Origin: Hanleya hanleyi
Taxonomy: Eukaryota; Mollusca; Polyplacophora; Lepidopleurida; Hanleyidae
Assembly (NCBI GenBank): GCA_036873755.1
Contig: JAVTVY010020554.1
Location: forward strand, 19,561 to 83,560
Reading direction: 5' to 3'
DNA length: 64,000 bases
How positions within the stretch are numbered: the first letter of the stretch is position 1; the number at the start of each line of letters is the position of its first letter. This document shows, in pieces, positions 22,401 to 29,587 of this stretch. The translations under genes were made by a program, and so were the position numbers. Under the pieces are notes generated by a model. The model was not told where the DNA came from. It ran no database searches and saw only the letters and a list, made by a program, of their open reading frames with translations.

Positions 22401-24753
22401 GTACTGATACATAATAAATCAGTACCATATTTCTTCTAATCATCCAGATCGTAAAACTTAACTTCAAGCATCTGTGGAGAGAAATTCTGTAAATTAACAT
22501 TCTACAAATATTACTAGCTATATTTTCAGTTCTAGGGATAAAATATCATATCCATGTCACAGTATTAAGCCTCAGTCATGTCAGTTGGTATAAAAATTGT
22601 TTGTTTTCCGCTTCAAAGTCTAAATATGCTGTTTGAAAATGAGAAGAAATATATGTAAGTAGAGATACATGTAGTTTTCTATACATGTAGTTCGATCAGA
22701 TCAGGAGTTCGATCAGACACCCATACACGACATGTTCGCAGCATGCAACAGGTCCTACAATTACAAGGTAGAAGAGAGTAGGAGGGTGGTTCTACAGTAA
22801 GGGCCAGTTTCAAGTGGCAGTAGTGCGAATTTTTCAACCCAACATTTCAGCATTTTCGGGGGTGTGATTTGTTATGAGGGAGTTTTTTCTTGACAATAAT
22901 GATATTTTAAGCGATTGATGGAAATTATTTCTTGGAAAATGGTTAGTTTGGGATTTATATAGTTAATCCTCTGTCATCTACGTCACAACAAAGATGCAAA
23001 AGTTCCCAGCTTCCCATATAAAATTTGATTTTATTTTCAGATGTCCTGTCTGGACACACTTATTACAATCTTCTCTGGTTATATTTTAATATATATTTTC
23101 CAATGATATTCCTATTGCAAAATGTTACACAATACATACAATCCTCTATTCATAGGACTAGGATTCGATTACTTCCAAAATAATATTCTTTGTTTACTTC
23201 TGAATAGCAAAGAAACAGACCAATCATATTTTCAATCTTTCTTATCAATGTGGATACATGCAGAATAATATACGTACTTTTCTATATCAGTTTGAGATTG
23301 ATTATCATCAAATATCGTCAAAAATGTCTCTCGTGACGTAGATGACATCCGTGATGTAGATGACAGACTGTGACGTAGATGACCATTTTCCACATTTGGT
23401 CTACACTGTCCAAGAGATTGAGTCAATCCCACCCAATATTTTGGGGTAAAAATGTGACCGATCCAGACATTCTGAGTCATTTTCGATTTTTACCCCCAAA
23501 AATTGGCTCAAAAGGAATAAAAAAATTGTGTTAAAATCAAACTTGACCCATTTCATGGGGGTCCGTCACGTCTATAACCAAAATTATTAAGCCAGAGTGT
23601 CTCAATCTTTCTAACAGTTTCGCCCCCGTTAATAGCGATGGTTCTGGGATTTTATCATATTTCAAATTCCCCACACACGCAGTCCTTTAATCCTACTCTT
23701 CACTAATATATGGGCTTCGTTTGTTATCTCCATAACGGCAATGTCATCCACGTCACGTGATGTAGATGACGCTGAGAACTTGATTTGGCTCTTCAGTTCA
23801 AAATATTGGTATACTCAGCCTGGGACATTCGGTAAATATGAAGGATGGAGTCCGTATCTAACCTTTTATCTGGAGATAACAGAACTAACACAGATTTTCA
23901 CTGAGGTAATATCCGTTCGTAGATGACACAGAATAAACATACTCCCTTAGTGTCGGTCAATCTCAGCCCAAACTAGTGAAACGTGGAAAAGCTATGCACA
24001 TTGCTTTACACGTTCCTTCAAAAACGTAGGCACTGAGAACTACTAGTAACCAAGTAATCATCTGAAGCCAACTCCACTGCCACCAGAGATCAGGTCAGTT
24101 TGCCGTCACGTAGATGACAGGCGACCCGGGGACAGAAGATTTGAAGGAAACGTATGAGAATTTATTCAAAATTATAGAATATTTACTTCTCACTTTGCAG
24201 GAAACAACAAATATTCATCATGTTCTTGACAATAAAATGAACTGCAACAAGACATACCGCTTTTTAATGTCTTTTTCATCATCGACAGTTTCAGGGAATG
24301 CGATTGCTGGTACAAAGAATCTTAAATTATTCAGAAAATAAGCAAACGAAGTCTTTTTTATTCGTTAAGCGGTAGATGATCATTATAAATCCTTAAATTA
24401 ATGATATACGATGACCACAAACATTAAAGCCCCCCTAACAGCCTAATACAAATATTTTTAGCTGTTTGGCACGGGGACATGAAAACTGGACTTTACTGTA
24501 GAATGACCCAGTAGTTCTCTCCCCACTAGAGGAGAAGAGACAACTACTAGTACCATGCAGGTCTAAAGAGAATAATGTAGGCCCATGTATGTATGTAAGA
24601 GGCATAATTTTAATATCCCTACAACAACCAGAAAATATGTCTGTATAATTCTGATACCTTGGTCGGCGGTGGATCTTTTCTCTCTCTAACTCTCTCTTCA
24701 CTCCTTCTTTCAATTTTCGGCTTTGCCTTCACTTCTTTTCTGTCCTGTGTCAT
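1261..24753 (-). CDS. UPF3: UPF3 (regulator of nonsense transcripts 3), spliced host gene, 5' seven coding exons; 3' end off the left edge
   Basis: UPF3 links UPF2 to the exon junction complex in nonsense-mediated mRNA decay. Seven minus-strand segments join in one frame: 24658-24753, 18783-18889, 6591-6697, 5213-5311, 3487-3597, 1774-1856 and 1261-1440 (783 nt, 261 codons). Each internal junction has GT and AG, and the codon phases agree. The product has a short charged N-terminus, then the UPF3 RRM-like domain: IVIRRLPPSLT opens it and AYINF forms the second RNP-like strand. Next come EYPAIVELAPFQKVPKKKSKK and DADYVKFLESLE, both typical of UPF3, then TTPLIDYIRRRKEEKK and a long Arg/Lys/Glu tract. 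Vertebrate UPF3 proteins are about 470-480 residues, so the C-terminal exon-junction-complex-binding part should lie left of base 1. Introns reach 12 kb and are full of repeats. No break is seen. The identification rests on recognised family motifs. Confidence 0.93.
1774..1856 (-). CDS. UPF3: UPF3 coding exon 6
   Basis: The acceptor TTATCAG ends at 1857. The alternative AG 18 bases inside the exon gives the wrong frame. The exon encodes NHGCPKMTTPLIDYIRRRKE and ends EKKVAIQ at a strong CAG/GTGAGC donor. Length is 83 nt, ending in phase 0. Confidence 0.88.
1857..2646. other. UPF3 intron, no recognised element
   Basis: This is intron sequence between exons 6 and 5, up to the MITE at 2647. No coding homology, RNA gene or clear repeat was seen. 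Confidence 0.5.
2647..3319. mobile_element. MITE-like DNA transposon with long inverted arms and 5-bp TSD
   Basis: The ends are inverted, starting CAGTGCGGTACAACTCCAAA on the left and ending with its complement at 3319. The arms continue inward for about 200 bp or more (left to about 2900, right from about 3130). The left arm carries an extra copy of the GGAAC block. The element is flanked by TTGAA at 2642-2646 and 3320-3324. No transposase is encoded, so it would be non-autonomous. CAGTG ends recall hAT elements, but hAT target duplications are 8 bp; the superfamily is undecided. Confidence 0.75.
3487..3597 (-). CDS. UPF3: UPF3 coding exon 5
   Basis: The acceptor TTTTCAG ends at 3598. The exon encodes DADYVKFLESLENPESDQSS and LDTYLEELESKERQLK, which corresponds to the DDPEYxKFLE block of UPF3. 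The donor GTAACC starts at 3486. Length is 111 nt. Confidence 0.92.
3770..4515. repeat. G-rich minisatellite, about 35-40 bp unit, about 20 copies
   Basis: The repeated core is CAACTGATCCTGATAGATG followed by CTGGCAGGTG and a run of 5-11 G. The G runs recur about every 35-40 bases on the plus strand. The proline-rich open frames on the minus strand are translations of this repeat and not genes. It lies in the intron between UPF3 exons 5 and 4. Confidence 0.9.
4540..5150. repeat. Tandem repeat, about 165-180 bp unit, about 3.5 copies
   Basis: Units restart near 4542, 4700, 4863 and 5040 with CTTGTCGCAAGGAATGCG or a variant. They also share CAAAGCGTTTGGAAGTTATC, ACATCCACGGACAT and CACCTTCAGGCAGATGTTGC. 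The repeat ends about 60 bp before UPF3 exon 4. Confidence 0.85.
5213..5311 (-). CDS. UPF3: UPF3 coding exon 4
   Basis: The acceptor CTGTACAG ends at 5312. The exon encodes GEYPAIVELAPFQKVPKKKS and the following Lys-rich stretch to GTIEQ, the most diagnostic UPF3 block here. The donor GTAATG starts at 5212. Length is 99 nt; the phases fit both neighbours. Confidence 0.94.
5320..6590. other. UPF3 intron, no recognised element
   Basis: AT-rich intron between exons 4 and 3. No coding homology, RNA gene or clear tandem repeat was seen. Confidence 0.5.
6591..6697 (-). CDS. UPF3: UPF3 coding exon 3 (second half of the RRM-like domain)
   Basis: The acceptor TTTTCAG ends at 6698. The exon encodes LGKDAFSRAYINFLQHEDIY and FKDKFDEYVFVDSR, matching the UPF3 region around the AYINF motif. 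It ends one base into a Gly codon. The donor GTCAGA starts at 6590. Length is 107 nt. Confidence 0.92.
6780..6933. mobile_element. Short MITE, 154 bp, with 15-bp TIRs and 5-bp TSD
   Basis: The left end CAGGGTATGAAATAG is matched exactly by its complement ending at 6933. Direct repeats TGCAA flank it at 6775-6779 and 6934-6938. The interior contains several GGGCAAC/GTTGCCC inverted words. It lies in the intron just upstream of UPF3 exon 3. Confidence 0.8.
7140..8110. repeat. Dispersed repeat family, copy 1
   Basis: It starts near AACAAGAGCCCAAGTGGCTT and shares successive blocks with 14,962-16,000, including ATATACGCCC, TTGGTAGCTAGCAAT and CACACTGAAATCGACAATA. It then runs into TGACCTTTGACC and TTTTGGTATG blocks at 7.86-8.1 kb. 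The same order of blocks at two places indicates an interspersed repeat. Confidence 0.75.
8110..9345. repeat. Tandem repeat, about 177 bp unit, 7 copies
   Basis: Copies begin at about 8115, 8295, 8476, 8649, 8822, 9004 and 9173 with AAAGGGCAATAACTC or a variant. Each continues with a CATGCGCATCT-like block, AATATCCACCAAGTATTA and GTTGACAAGA. The array ends in a run of GGAC/GACAG words at about 9308-9340. Open frames across it are not genes. Confidence 0.9.
9691..11752. mobile_element. Probable DNA transposon with eight scattered GTAACATGAGTTAC sites
   Basis: The 14-mer occurs at 10051, 10217, 10234, 10262, 11342, 11357, 11546 and 11725, always in the same orientation. It is an imperfect palindrome (GTAAC-ATGA-GTTAC). 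The cluster is framed by an inverted 11-mer, GCAATTCCACG at 9694 and its complement at 11739. No transposase was recognised; 10773-11084 is a modest unrecognised open frame of 103 codons. The mobile-element call is inference. Confidence 0.45.
11985..12525. mobile_element. Long-TIR MITE, about 535 bp
   Basis: The left arm runs from about 11,989 to 12,155 and the right arm from about 12,345 to 12,522. The arms are inverted copies, sharing for example AAAATGTAGCGCACAATC, CGGTCAACCAAGTGTCAAAT and ACTCTTTTCTGGAGTC with their complements. Mismatches are scattered. The middle holds no gene. Exact ends and target duplication were not resolved. Confidence 0.7.
12720..13720. mobile_element. Probable DNA transposon with scattered TCGGACAAAC...AGACGGA sites
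   Basis: A two-part motif, TCGGAC(A/G)AAC followed within a few bases by GACGGA, recurs near 12724, 12908, 13090, 13136 (inverted), 13301, 13326, 13501 and, more degenerate, 13693. Spacing is irregular. No coding region was recognised. Its resemblance to the neighbouring motif-cluster regions suggests a non-autonomous transposon with many protein-binding sites; this is inference. Confidence 0.4.
13721..14960. other. UPF3 intron, no recognised element
   Basis: AT-rich intron. No RNA gene, coding homology or clear repeat was seen. Confidence 0.5.
14962..17960. repeat. Dispersed repeat copy 2, expanded into a TGACCTTTGACC tandem array
   Basis: It starts AACAAGAGCCCAAGGGGCTT, like the copy at 7.14 kb. 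From about 15.5 kb it becomes a tandem array of roughly 100-160 bp units. These carry GGTCACAGTGACC, TGACCTTTGACCTTGACC, ACATTTTGGTA and TAATGATTTCCTGATTTT. It ends near 17,960 with a GGACAGACGGACGGA tail. A separate element at about 16,644-17,510 interrupts it. Confidence 0.85.
16644..17510. mobile_element. Inserted element with scattered GCTAATGTCATTT sites
   Basis: The surrounding repeat reads through from CATGACAAAACG at about 16,643 to CCCGTAATTTCTAAATGGAC at about 17,511, as it does uninterrupted near 16,255-16,295. The intervening DNA is therefore an insertion. It carries GCTAATGTCAT words at 16861, 17051, 17278 and 17438, inverted copies at 17087 and 17256, and partial ones at 16700 and 16877. 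A 17-bp perfect inverted pair with a 4-base loop lies at 17254-17291. No transposase and no clear TIR were seen. Confidence 0.6.
17961..18782. repeat. UPF3 intron with two short tandem duplications
   Basis: A short unit containing TTTAATTTCAACAA is repeated at about 18,045-18,096. A unit of about 31 bp containing ATTGTACACACCTAAACGCT is duplicated at about 18,207-18,270. Nothing else was recognised up to UPF3 exon 2. Confidence 0.6.
18783..18889 (-). CDS. UPF3: UPF3 coding exon 2 (first half of the RRM-like domain)
   Basis: A CAG acceptor at 18890-18892 precedes ATT GTG ATC CGC. The exon encodes IVIRRLPPSLTPEGFIEQ and LPANDYFYFVKADM. It ends in phase 2 at a GTGAGA donor, with intron bases starting at 18782. 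Length is 107 nt. Confidence 0.92.
18893..19880. other. UPF3 intron 1, no recognised element
   Basis: Intron sequence upstream of exon 2. No coding homology or clear repeat was found. Confidence 0.5.
19891..19980. mobile_element. 90-bp perfect palindrome (6-base loop) flanked by 9-bp direct repeats
   Basis: The arms 19891-19932 and 19939-19980 are exact reverse complements (42 bp each) around GGGTGA. ACATGAGCT occurs directly on both sides, at 19882-19890 and 19981-19989. This is the structure of a miniature fold-back insertion with a 9-bp target duplication. It encodes nothing. Confidence 0.8.
20490..21720. repeat. Tandem repeat, about 157 bp unit, about 8 copies
   Basis: Copies restart at about 20493, 20650, 20805, 20960, 21118, 21271, 21433 and 21588 with TTTTCGAATCGGACC. 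Each also has GGTATCTTGCACAACTAGAC, AACCTGTGTACCAAATTTGA, AAAGATCCATG and a CCAAGATGGCNGCC to CCATATTGG block. The array ends in GACGGACGGAC words. Minus-strand open frames over it are repeat translations. Confidence 0.92.
21766..21831. repeat. Perfect inverted repeat, 31-bp arms, 4-base loop
   Basis: Arms 21766-21796 and 21801-21831 pair fully around ACCA. The stem contains TAGCCCACCATC next to an AT-rich half. It lies about 40 bases past the GGAC-rich tail of the preceding tandem array, so it may mark that element's end. Confidence 0.9.
21832..22969. other. UPF3 intron 1, possible old retroelement tail near 22.26 kb
   Basis: AATTCAATTCAATTTATTGT at about 22,273 followed by AT-rich sequence with AATAATAATAAATAATG could be the end of an interspersed repeat. 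No reverse transcriptase or other coding was seen, and nothing else was recognised. Confidence 0.3.
22970..24120. mobile_element. Probable DNA transposon with scattered GTGACGTAGATGAC sites
   Basis: The 14-mer or a one-base variant occurs at 22973 (inverted), 23333, 23351, 23370, 23743 (inverted), 23757 and 24105, with a partial copy near 23917. The two ends of the region each carry a copy, in opposite orientation. No gene was recognised. The transposon reading is inference. Confidence 0.45.
24121..24657. other. UPF3 intron 1, no recognised element
   Basis: AT-rich intron adjoining exon 1. No repeat or coding homology was seen. Confidence 0.5.
24658..24753 (-). CDS. UPF3: UPF3 coding exon 1 (start codon)
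   Basis: It holds the ATG at 24751-24753 and 32 codons beginning MTQDRKEVKAKPK and ending DPPPTK. The donor after AAG is GTATC at 24657. The exon ends in phase 0. It encodes the basic, unstructured N-terminus before the RRM-like domain. Confidence 0.88.
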
Positions 24754-25035
24754 TTTATAACCAATTCAATCAAAACATGCACTTCAGAAATAAGATATTT
24801 GGGAACATTTTGTCGTTCAAAAAACAACACAAGTCGACAGGAAGTGCTTATTTTGTTTACCAACTCCGCAGATAAATAATATAAAATTATGGCAAAATTA
24901 TGATTAGAGCAAGTCAAAATTTGTTTTAGTTTTTATTAAGTGTGTCAACGTATGAATTTTAATTGCTGTTAAAAAGAGACTCAAAATCTAAACTTCCACT
25001 TGCACCGGAATTGGACTACGCTGATAGACACAACC

Positions 25036-25112
25036 TCCCCACAGCGCATGCTCCATTTCGCAGGCTCCATTATCACCCACAGCGCATGCTCCATTTCGCA
25101 GGCTCCATTGCC
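25036..25112. repeat. Tandem duplication of about 37 bp
   Basis: CACAGCGCATGCTCCATTTC followed by GCAGGCTCCATT occurs twice in a row upstream of UPF3. No function is evident. Confidence 0.8.
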
Positions 25113-25149
25113 ATCCCATCCTCTTCCATGGTGCTTTGCGCTAGAGCTT

Positions 25150-25210
25150 GTTGCCATCCCTGCCACCAATAGCGGAAGTTGACCTTTACTACGTTGCTAT
25201 GACGTATAGG
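25150..25210 (-). promoter_or_regulatory. Candidate UPF3 promoter region
   Basis: About 400-450 bp upstream of the UPF3 ATG lie ACCAATAGCGGAAGT (CCAAT-like and ETS-like) and ATGACGTA (CRE-like). A further ETS-like CACTTCCGG lies near 25,423. There is no obvious TATA box. These are motifs of housekeeping promoters, but position and function are inferred only. Confidence 0.3.
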
Positions 25211-25950
25211 GGAAGCCAACCAACGCATGGTTCAGTTTGAATCCGGCCGAACAACTTCTTTAGTGTTGCACATGAGCGAACTACTTTTCATATGCTCTGT
25301 CCAGATAAACAGGGAAAATTTTCTCCAGATAATTCTTTTTAACGCTAGGTCAACGGAGGTATTATGCAGACTTGAAAAGTAATCGAAATGTTCGGTAAAC
25401 ATCTATTTTACTATATATGATGTCACTTCCGGCGATGTGCGCGAAGGCCCCCATTCTCGTCTCGCGAGACTCCCTACTGCGAGAAAGAGTCTCACGCGTA
25501 AATGGGAGCCATCCCCCCAAAATTTGGGGGGTGAGTAGGCGGCGTATGATTATCTGGCTTGTCACTGACCTGCTGACTCCGCCGAGTTAGAAGCGAATTG
25601 CTAAACATAACGTGGGCTATATAATTGGAAAATGACTCTTTCCGTTTCGGAGCATATCAATCGCGAACAAATTATTGTCAGTATGTATACTTGGCCGTGA
25701 AAGCGAGTTATCTAATACAGGAAGTAGTTCGCGGGTAGACACGGCTCGCTTTGAGAATGATGTCATGCTGCCTCGCTTTGAGATTGGAGATTCAAAAATG
25801 TCACCAGTTTACATGAGAGTCGCTTTGGTCTCCCGCGGGTAGACACGGCTCTCTTTGAGAATGCGAAGGCCCCGAATCCGGTCCAAAAATCTGACTGATG
25901 GCTGGGGTGTTATTAGACCCCCAGCGAGGTGGTTGTGATAGACAGCGTGT
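25211..25950. other. Intergenic stretch with a small direct repeat
   Basis: GCGGGTAGACACGGCTC followed by CTTTGAGAATG occurs near 25,732 and again near 25,836. No gene was recognised. Confidence 0.5.
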
Positions 25951-25954
25951 GTCA

Positions 25955-26350
25955 CTTAGGGTGCAGTCCACAGCAGACCCCTCGTTGCTGGAAATAGACC
26001 CTTGGTAAAGCCCTTCCGTCTTTCCGAGTTCCCAAACCATCAAAAAAAAAACCCCTATAAAAGTATATATTTTCTTCATTGGAATGCTCATACCATTAAT
26101 TCAACATACAAGCCAGTTATGCAAATTTAACCCGGGATAAATTTTCTTCCCTCGGGGTGCAGTCCACAGTAGACCCTCGTTGCTGGAAATAGACCCTTGG
26201 TATAGCCCCTCCGTCCGTCTTTCTGAGATGCCAAACCATCCAGAAAACCCATATAAAAGTGTATATTTTCTTCATGGGAACGCTCATACCATTAATTCAG
26301 CATACAAGCCAGTTATGCAAATTCAATCCGGGATAAATTTGCTTCCCTCG
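25955..26350. repeat. Tandem duplication, about 195 bp unit, two copies
   Basis: Both copies contain GGTGCAGTCCACAG, CGTTGCTGGAAATAGACCC, TATATTTTCTTCAT and CATACAAGCCAGTTATGCAA in the same order. They start near 25,958 and 26,155. Confidence 0.85.
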
Positions 26351-27170
26351 GAACGTACTCCATATTTTCTGAGAAATATATTAAAATGACCCAAAATACG
26401 CCATATTTCGTTCATTTCCTGGAAAAATCTTGACAATCGATTTCAATAAGATTTCGTCTCAGTGTTCCCCGTCTCGAGGCGAGATAAAAAAGCTATTCAA
26501 AATATGGGGTCGACCAGGCCGTTTTTTGTCACATATTCCATATGTAACATAACCCTATTTTTAAACACCTGAAAAACGTACAAAACTGAGGCTGACGAAG
26601 GTTGACTTCGCGGCCCGACTCGCCATATAGCTCAACCGAGCCACCCATCCGCATATGTCATTTTGAAGGAATGGTAGTACCCAGAAGCTTGGTACTATAA
26701 ATACTGCTTACCGAAAAGGGAAGATTAATTATCATGTGGTCAGACCCGGACACTCTGCTGTATTAAAATTTTTGAAGGGGACCAATAATCCGAAACTATG
26801 GACTACTCCCTCGGAACGTCCTCCATATTTTCTTGGAAAATACGCCATATTTCGTTCATTTTCTGGAAAAATCTTGACAATCGTTTTCAATAACATTTCT
26901 CCCCAGTGTAACTGTTCCCCGTCTCAGGCGAGATAAAATAGCTATTCAAAACATGGGGTCGACCATGCCGTTTTTTGTCACATATTCCATATTTTTAAAC
27001 ACTTGCAAAACGTACGAAACTGAGGCTGACGTAAGTTGCCCGACTTGCCATATAACTCAACCGAGCCACCCATCCGCATATGTCATTTTGAAGGAATGGT
27101 AGTAGGTCTAGTTACCAAAAAGGGAAGGATAATTATCATGTGGTCAGACCCGGGCGCTTTGCTATATTAA
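26340..27170. repeat. Direct duplication, about 360-420 bp, two diverged copies
   Basis: Copies at about 26,350-26,760 and 26,815-27,170 share GCCATATTTCGTTCATTT, GGAAAAATCTTGACAATCG, GGGGTCGACCA, CCGAGCCACCCATCCGCATA and AATTATCATGTGGTCAGACC. No coding capacity was recognised. Confidence 0.85.
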
Positions 27171-27171
27171 A

Positions 27172-27230
27172 ACGTCCCTATTCTCCTTGTTCCTTGGGAA
27201 CAAGGTAAGGAACAAGGAGAGTAGGGACGT
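27172..27230. repeat. Near-perfect hairpin, 22-bp arms, 15-base loop
   Basis: Arms 27172-27193 and 27209-27230 are complementary with one mismatch. The outer ends are ACGTCCCTA and TAGGGACGT. Confidence 0.85.
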
Positions 27231-28165
27231 AAACGTGACACAAGCTGTCTATCGGCGTAGAATTGGACAGAATCATTGCGATAGGTGTACTCCAGGGATT
27301 CTTCCACATGGCAAGGAATATAGACCTAGCCAAGTGTACATGGCTTCGTTTGTTCCTACTTGCTGGATAGAGCCGTAGGAGGAAGGAGGAGAGAACCCAA
27401 ACAGAGTCAAGCACAACGCAAACACAAATATACATAAAATAAATATAATAATTTATTCCCTCAGAAGAAATGGGCGATACACATATCACAGGACGATACA
27501 AACGCGCCTGTGAGACTCCCCACAGGAACGTACTTACAATCAGGACGTATTCTCCCCCATCCAGGACGTGGCGTCCATATAATAAATAGAAAAGAAGGGA
27601 CTTCAGTAGAATTTTGATTTGAAGAATTTTCCTGGCCAGGCGAATTTTGCACCTTTACTCCGGTCAATTCCAAGCTGCCACAAAGTAAACCAAAATGAAA
27701 TGGTAAACAAAACCGTGTTAACTATTCCCCAGGCAGCATCATACCTTACGGAATTCCGGCAGTGGAGCAGCCCAGATGATTGAAACTCGTAACAAAATAT
27801 ACTCCTAGAGCTTTGCCATAAATAACGGTGTGATCATTAACATACACACATAAATTACCGTAGCACAGATACAAAACATGCTCACATCGGACAAAAGAAG
27901 ACGCTAATAACTTATTTACTCATTTTAGACGTATTCATAAACCACGAAAACGTACGTAGGAAATATAATATCAAAATATAGCACAAATGGGATCTCACCA
28001 GTTGAAACGTGAAACAAGGGAAATAACTCCCCTTACACTTCCACTCAAGACAATTTTTTCCCCCAAAACAAACATATTTTATCTAAAAACCAATTTTTAA
28101 TATGTCTACAGTTCTTATATATTTTATTTAATGAGGCCGTGGCATCCAGCTCCTATCTCTGGAAA
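27231..28165. other. No recognised feature
   Basis: Short open frames occur on both strands but match no family I recognise, and no repeat structure was seen. Confidence 0.4.
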
Positions 28166-28510
28166 TGATCATCGCAACCTGTAACCATCTCGGTCATCTA
28201 TACGCGGTAAGACTGACCCTGGCATCGTGTGTATCCATGTTCAGCCTACTTTCGGCAACTGCAGGATGGAATTTCCATAAATCAATACCACGTGACTTCG
28301 TCAGCCAATCAGCTAAAGTCTACCGACGTAACCCCAACGTAACTCCAACCTGTAACCCTCTCGGTCATCTATACGCGGTAAGACTGACCCTGGGATCGTG
28401 TGTAACCATTTCAGACTACTTTCGGCAACTTACAAGAGGGAATTTCCAGAAATCAATACCACGTGACTTCGTCAGCCAATCAGCTAAAGTCTACCGACGT
28501 AACTTCAACG
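28166..28510. repeat. Tandem duplication, about 170 bp unit, two copies
   Basis: GTAACC(A/C)TCTCGGTCATC, TATACGCGGTAAGACTGACC and CAGCCAATCAGCTAAAGTCT recur with a spacing of about 170 bp. Confidence 0.88.
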
Positions 28511-29085
28511 TAACCCGCCATTTTCGAGTCATGTGATGATCTACTTGTTCAAAATTACAGATCTACCACACCTCTTGGATGATACGAAAGTTGTTCATAC
28601 CTATATATTTTGTAAGCCCAGGCAATATCTGTTTCCGAGGTATGTATGAAAACCTATAATTTATCAGAGTTTTCGAGTCTGTTCTCCGCCGGATGAAGGC
28701 CGAACAGAATCCGGTAAAACACTGGATATCGCTCCGCGATAATGGAGACACACGATTCGCAAGCCATCTTATGGATGGCGAAGTGTACGCAAATGACATA
28801 ACTCGTCATTTTCGAGTCATGTGATGATCTACTTGCTCGAAATTTCAGATTCACCACACCTCTTGGATGAAGCGAAAGTTATACATACCTATATATTTTG
28901 TATGCCCAGGCAATATCTGTTTCAGAAGTGGTATGAAAACCTGTAATTTATCAGATTTCTCGGGTCTGTTCTCCGCCGGATGAAGGCCGAACAGAATCTG
29001 GTAAAGTACTGGATATCGCTCCGCGATAATGGAGACACACGGTTCGCAAGCCATCTTATGGATGGCCAAGTGTACGCAAATGTGA
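28511..29085. repeat. Tandem duplication, about 288 bp unit, two copies
   Basis: Both copies contain TTTTCGAGTCATGTGATGAT, ACCACACCTCTTGGATGA, TTCTCCGCCGGATGAAGGCC and ATCGCTCCGCGATAATGGAG. A minus-strand frame gives similar peptides from both (for example AIHKMACE and SIIAERYPV). This could be a duplicated unrecognised exon. Confidence 0.88.
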
Positions 29086-29390
29086 TCATCGTTGTCTTTC
29101 CGTCCTTTCCCTCGGTAAAGGACACCATCTCGTCTAGGCAGGCATGCTGTGGGCACCACTCCAAAGCCTCGAAAGGACCACTCTCAGTATTTACAGCAAG
29201 TCTGCGACGTTTCGCAGCATCACTCTCTTCCGTGAGGATCACCCGCTCTGTCTTAGGACATCGGTGGATGCCTGGCTCAACGTACTGTTCATTTTTTCAA
29301 CGAGCCGCCCCTCTACTCCTAGCATCAAGGCCTCCGCCTCGCTCTGCCCACAGCGATGTTTCTGTCACAGAAACACTGACTGGTAGTTTT
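28922..29390 (-). CDS. Unrecognised open stretch, possible exon or gene fragment
   Basis: Open minus-strand reading includes ILTEESDAAKRRRLAVNTES and EWCPQHACLDEMVSFTEGKD. The composition looks protein-like, with a basic KRRRL patch, but no family was recognised and no start or splice sites could be fixed. The stretch extends into the duplicated 288-bp unit in a different frame. It may be a host gene fragment or part of another mobile element. Confidence 0.2.
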
Positions 29391-29587
29391 CTCTGTTCAT
29401 AGGAAAGCTCGGACAGATGTAAAGCATGGAAAGACAGTTTGAGCTGTTATTCAACTGTCTAAATAAAATATTTGGACTGCACAGGAAGAGTCTAACATCT
29501 TATAGTGTGTTGAAATGTTCTAGTATTATTAATGTACACTAGATGTTTGTATAGGTAATTGCATTCATCTATGGTGAGGAATGGATG

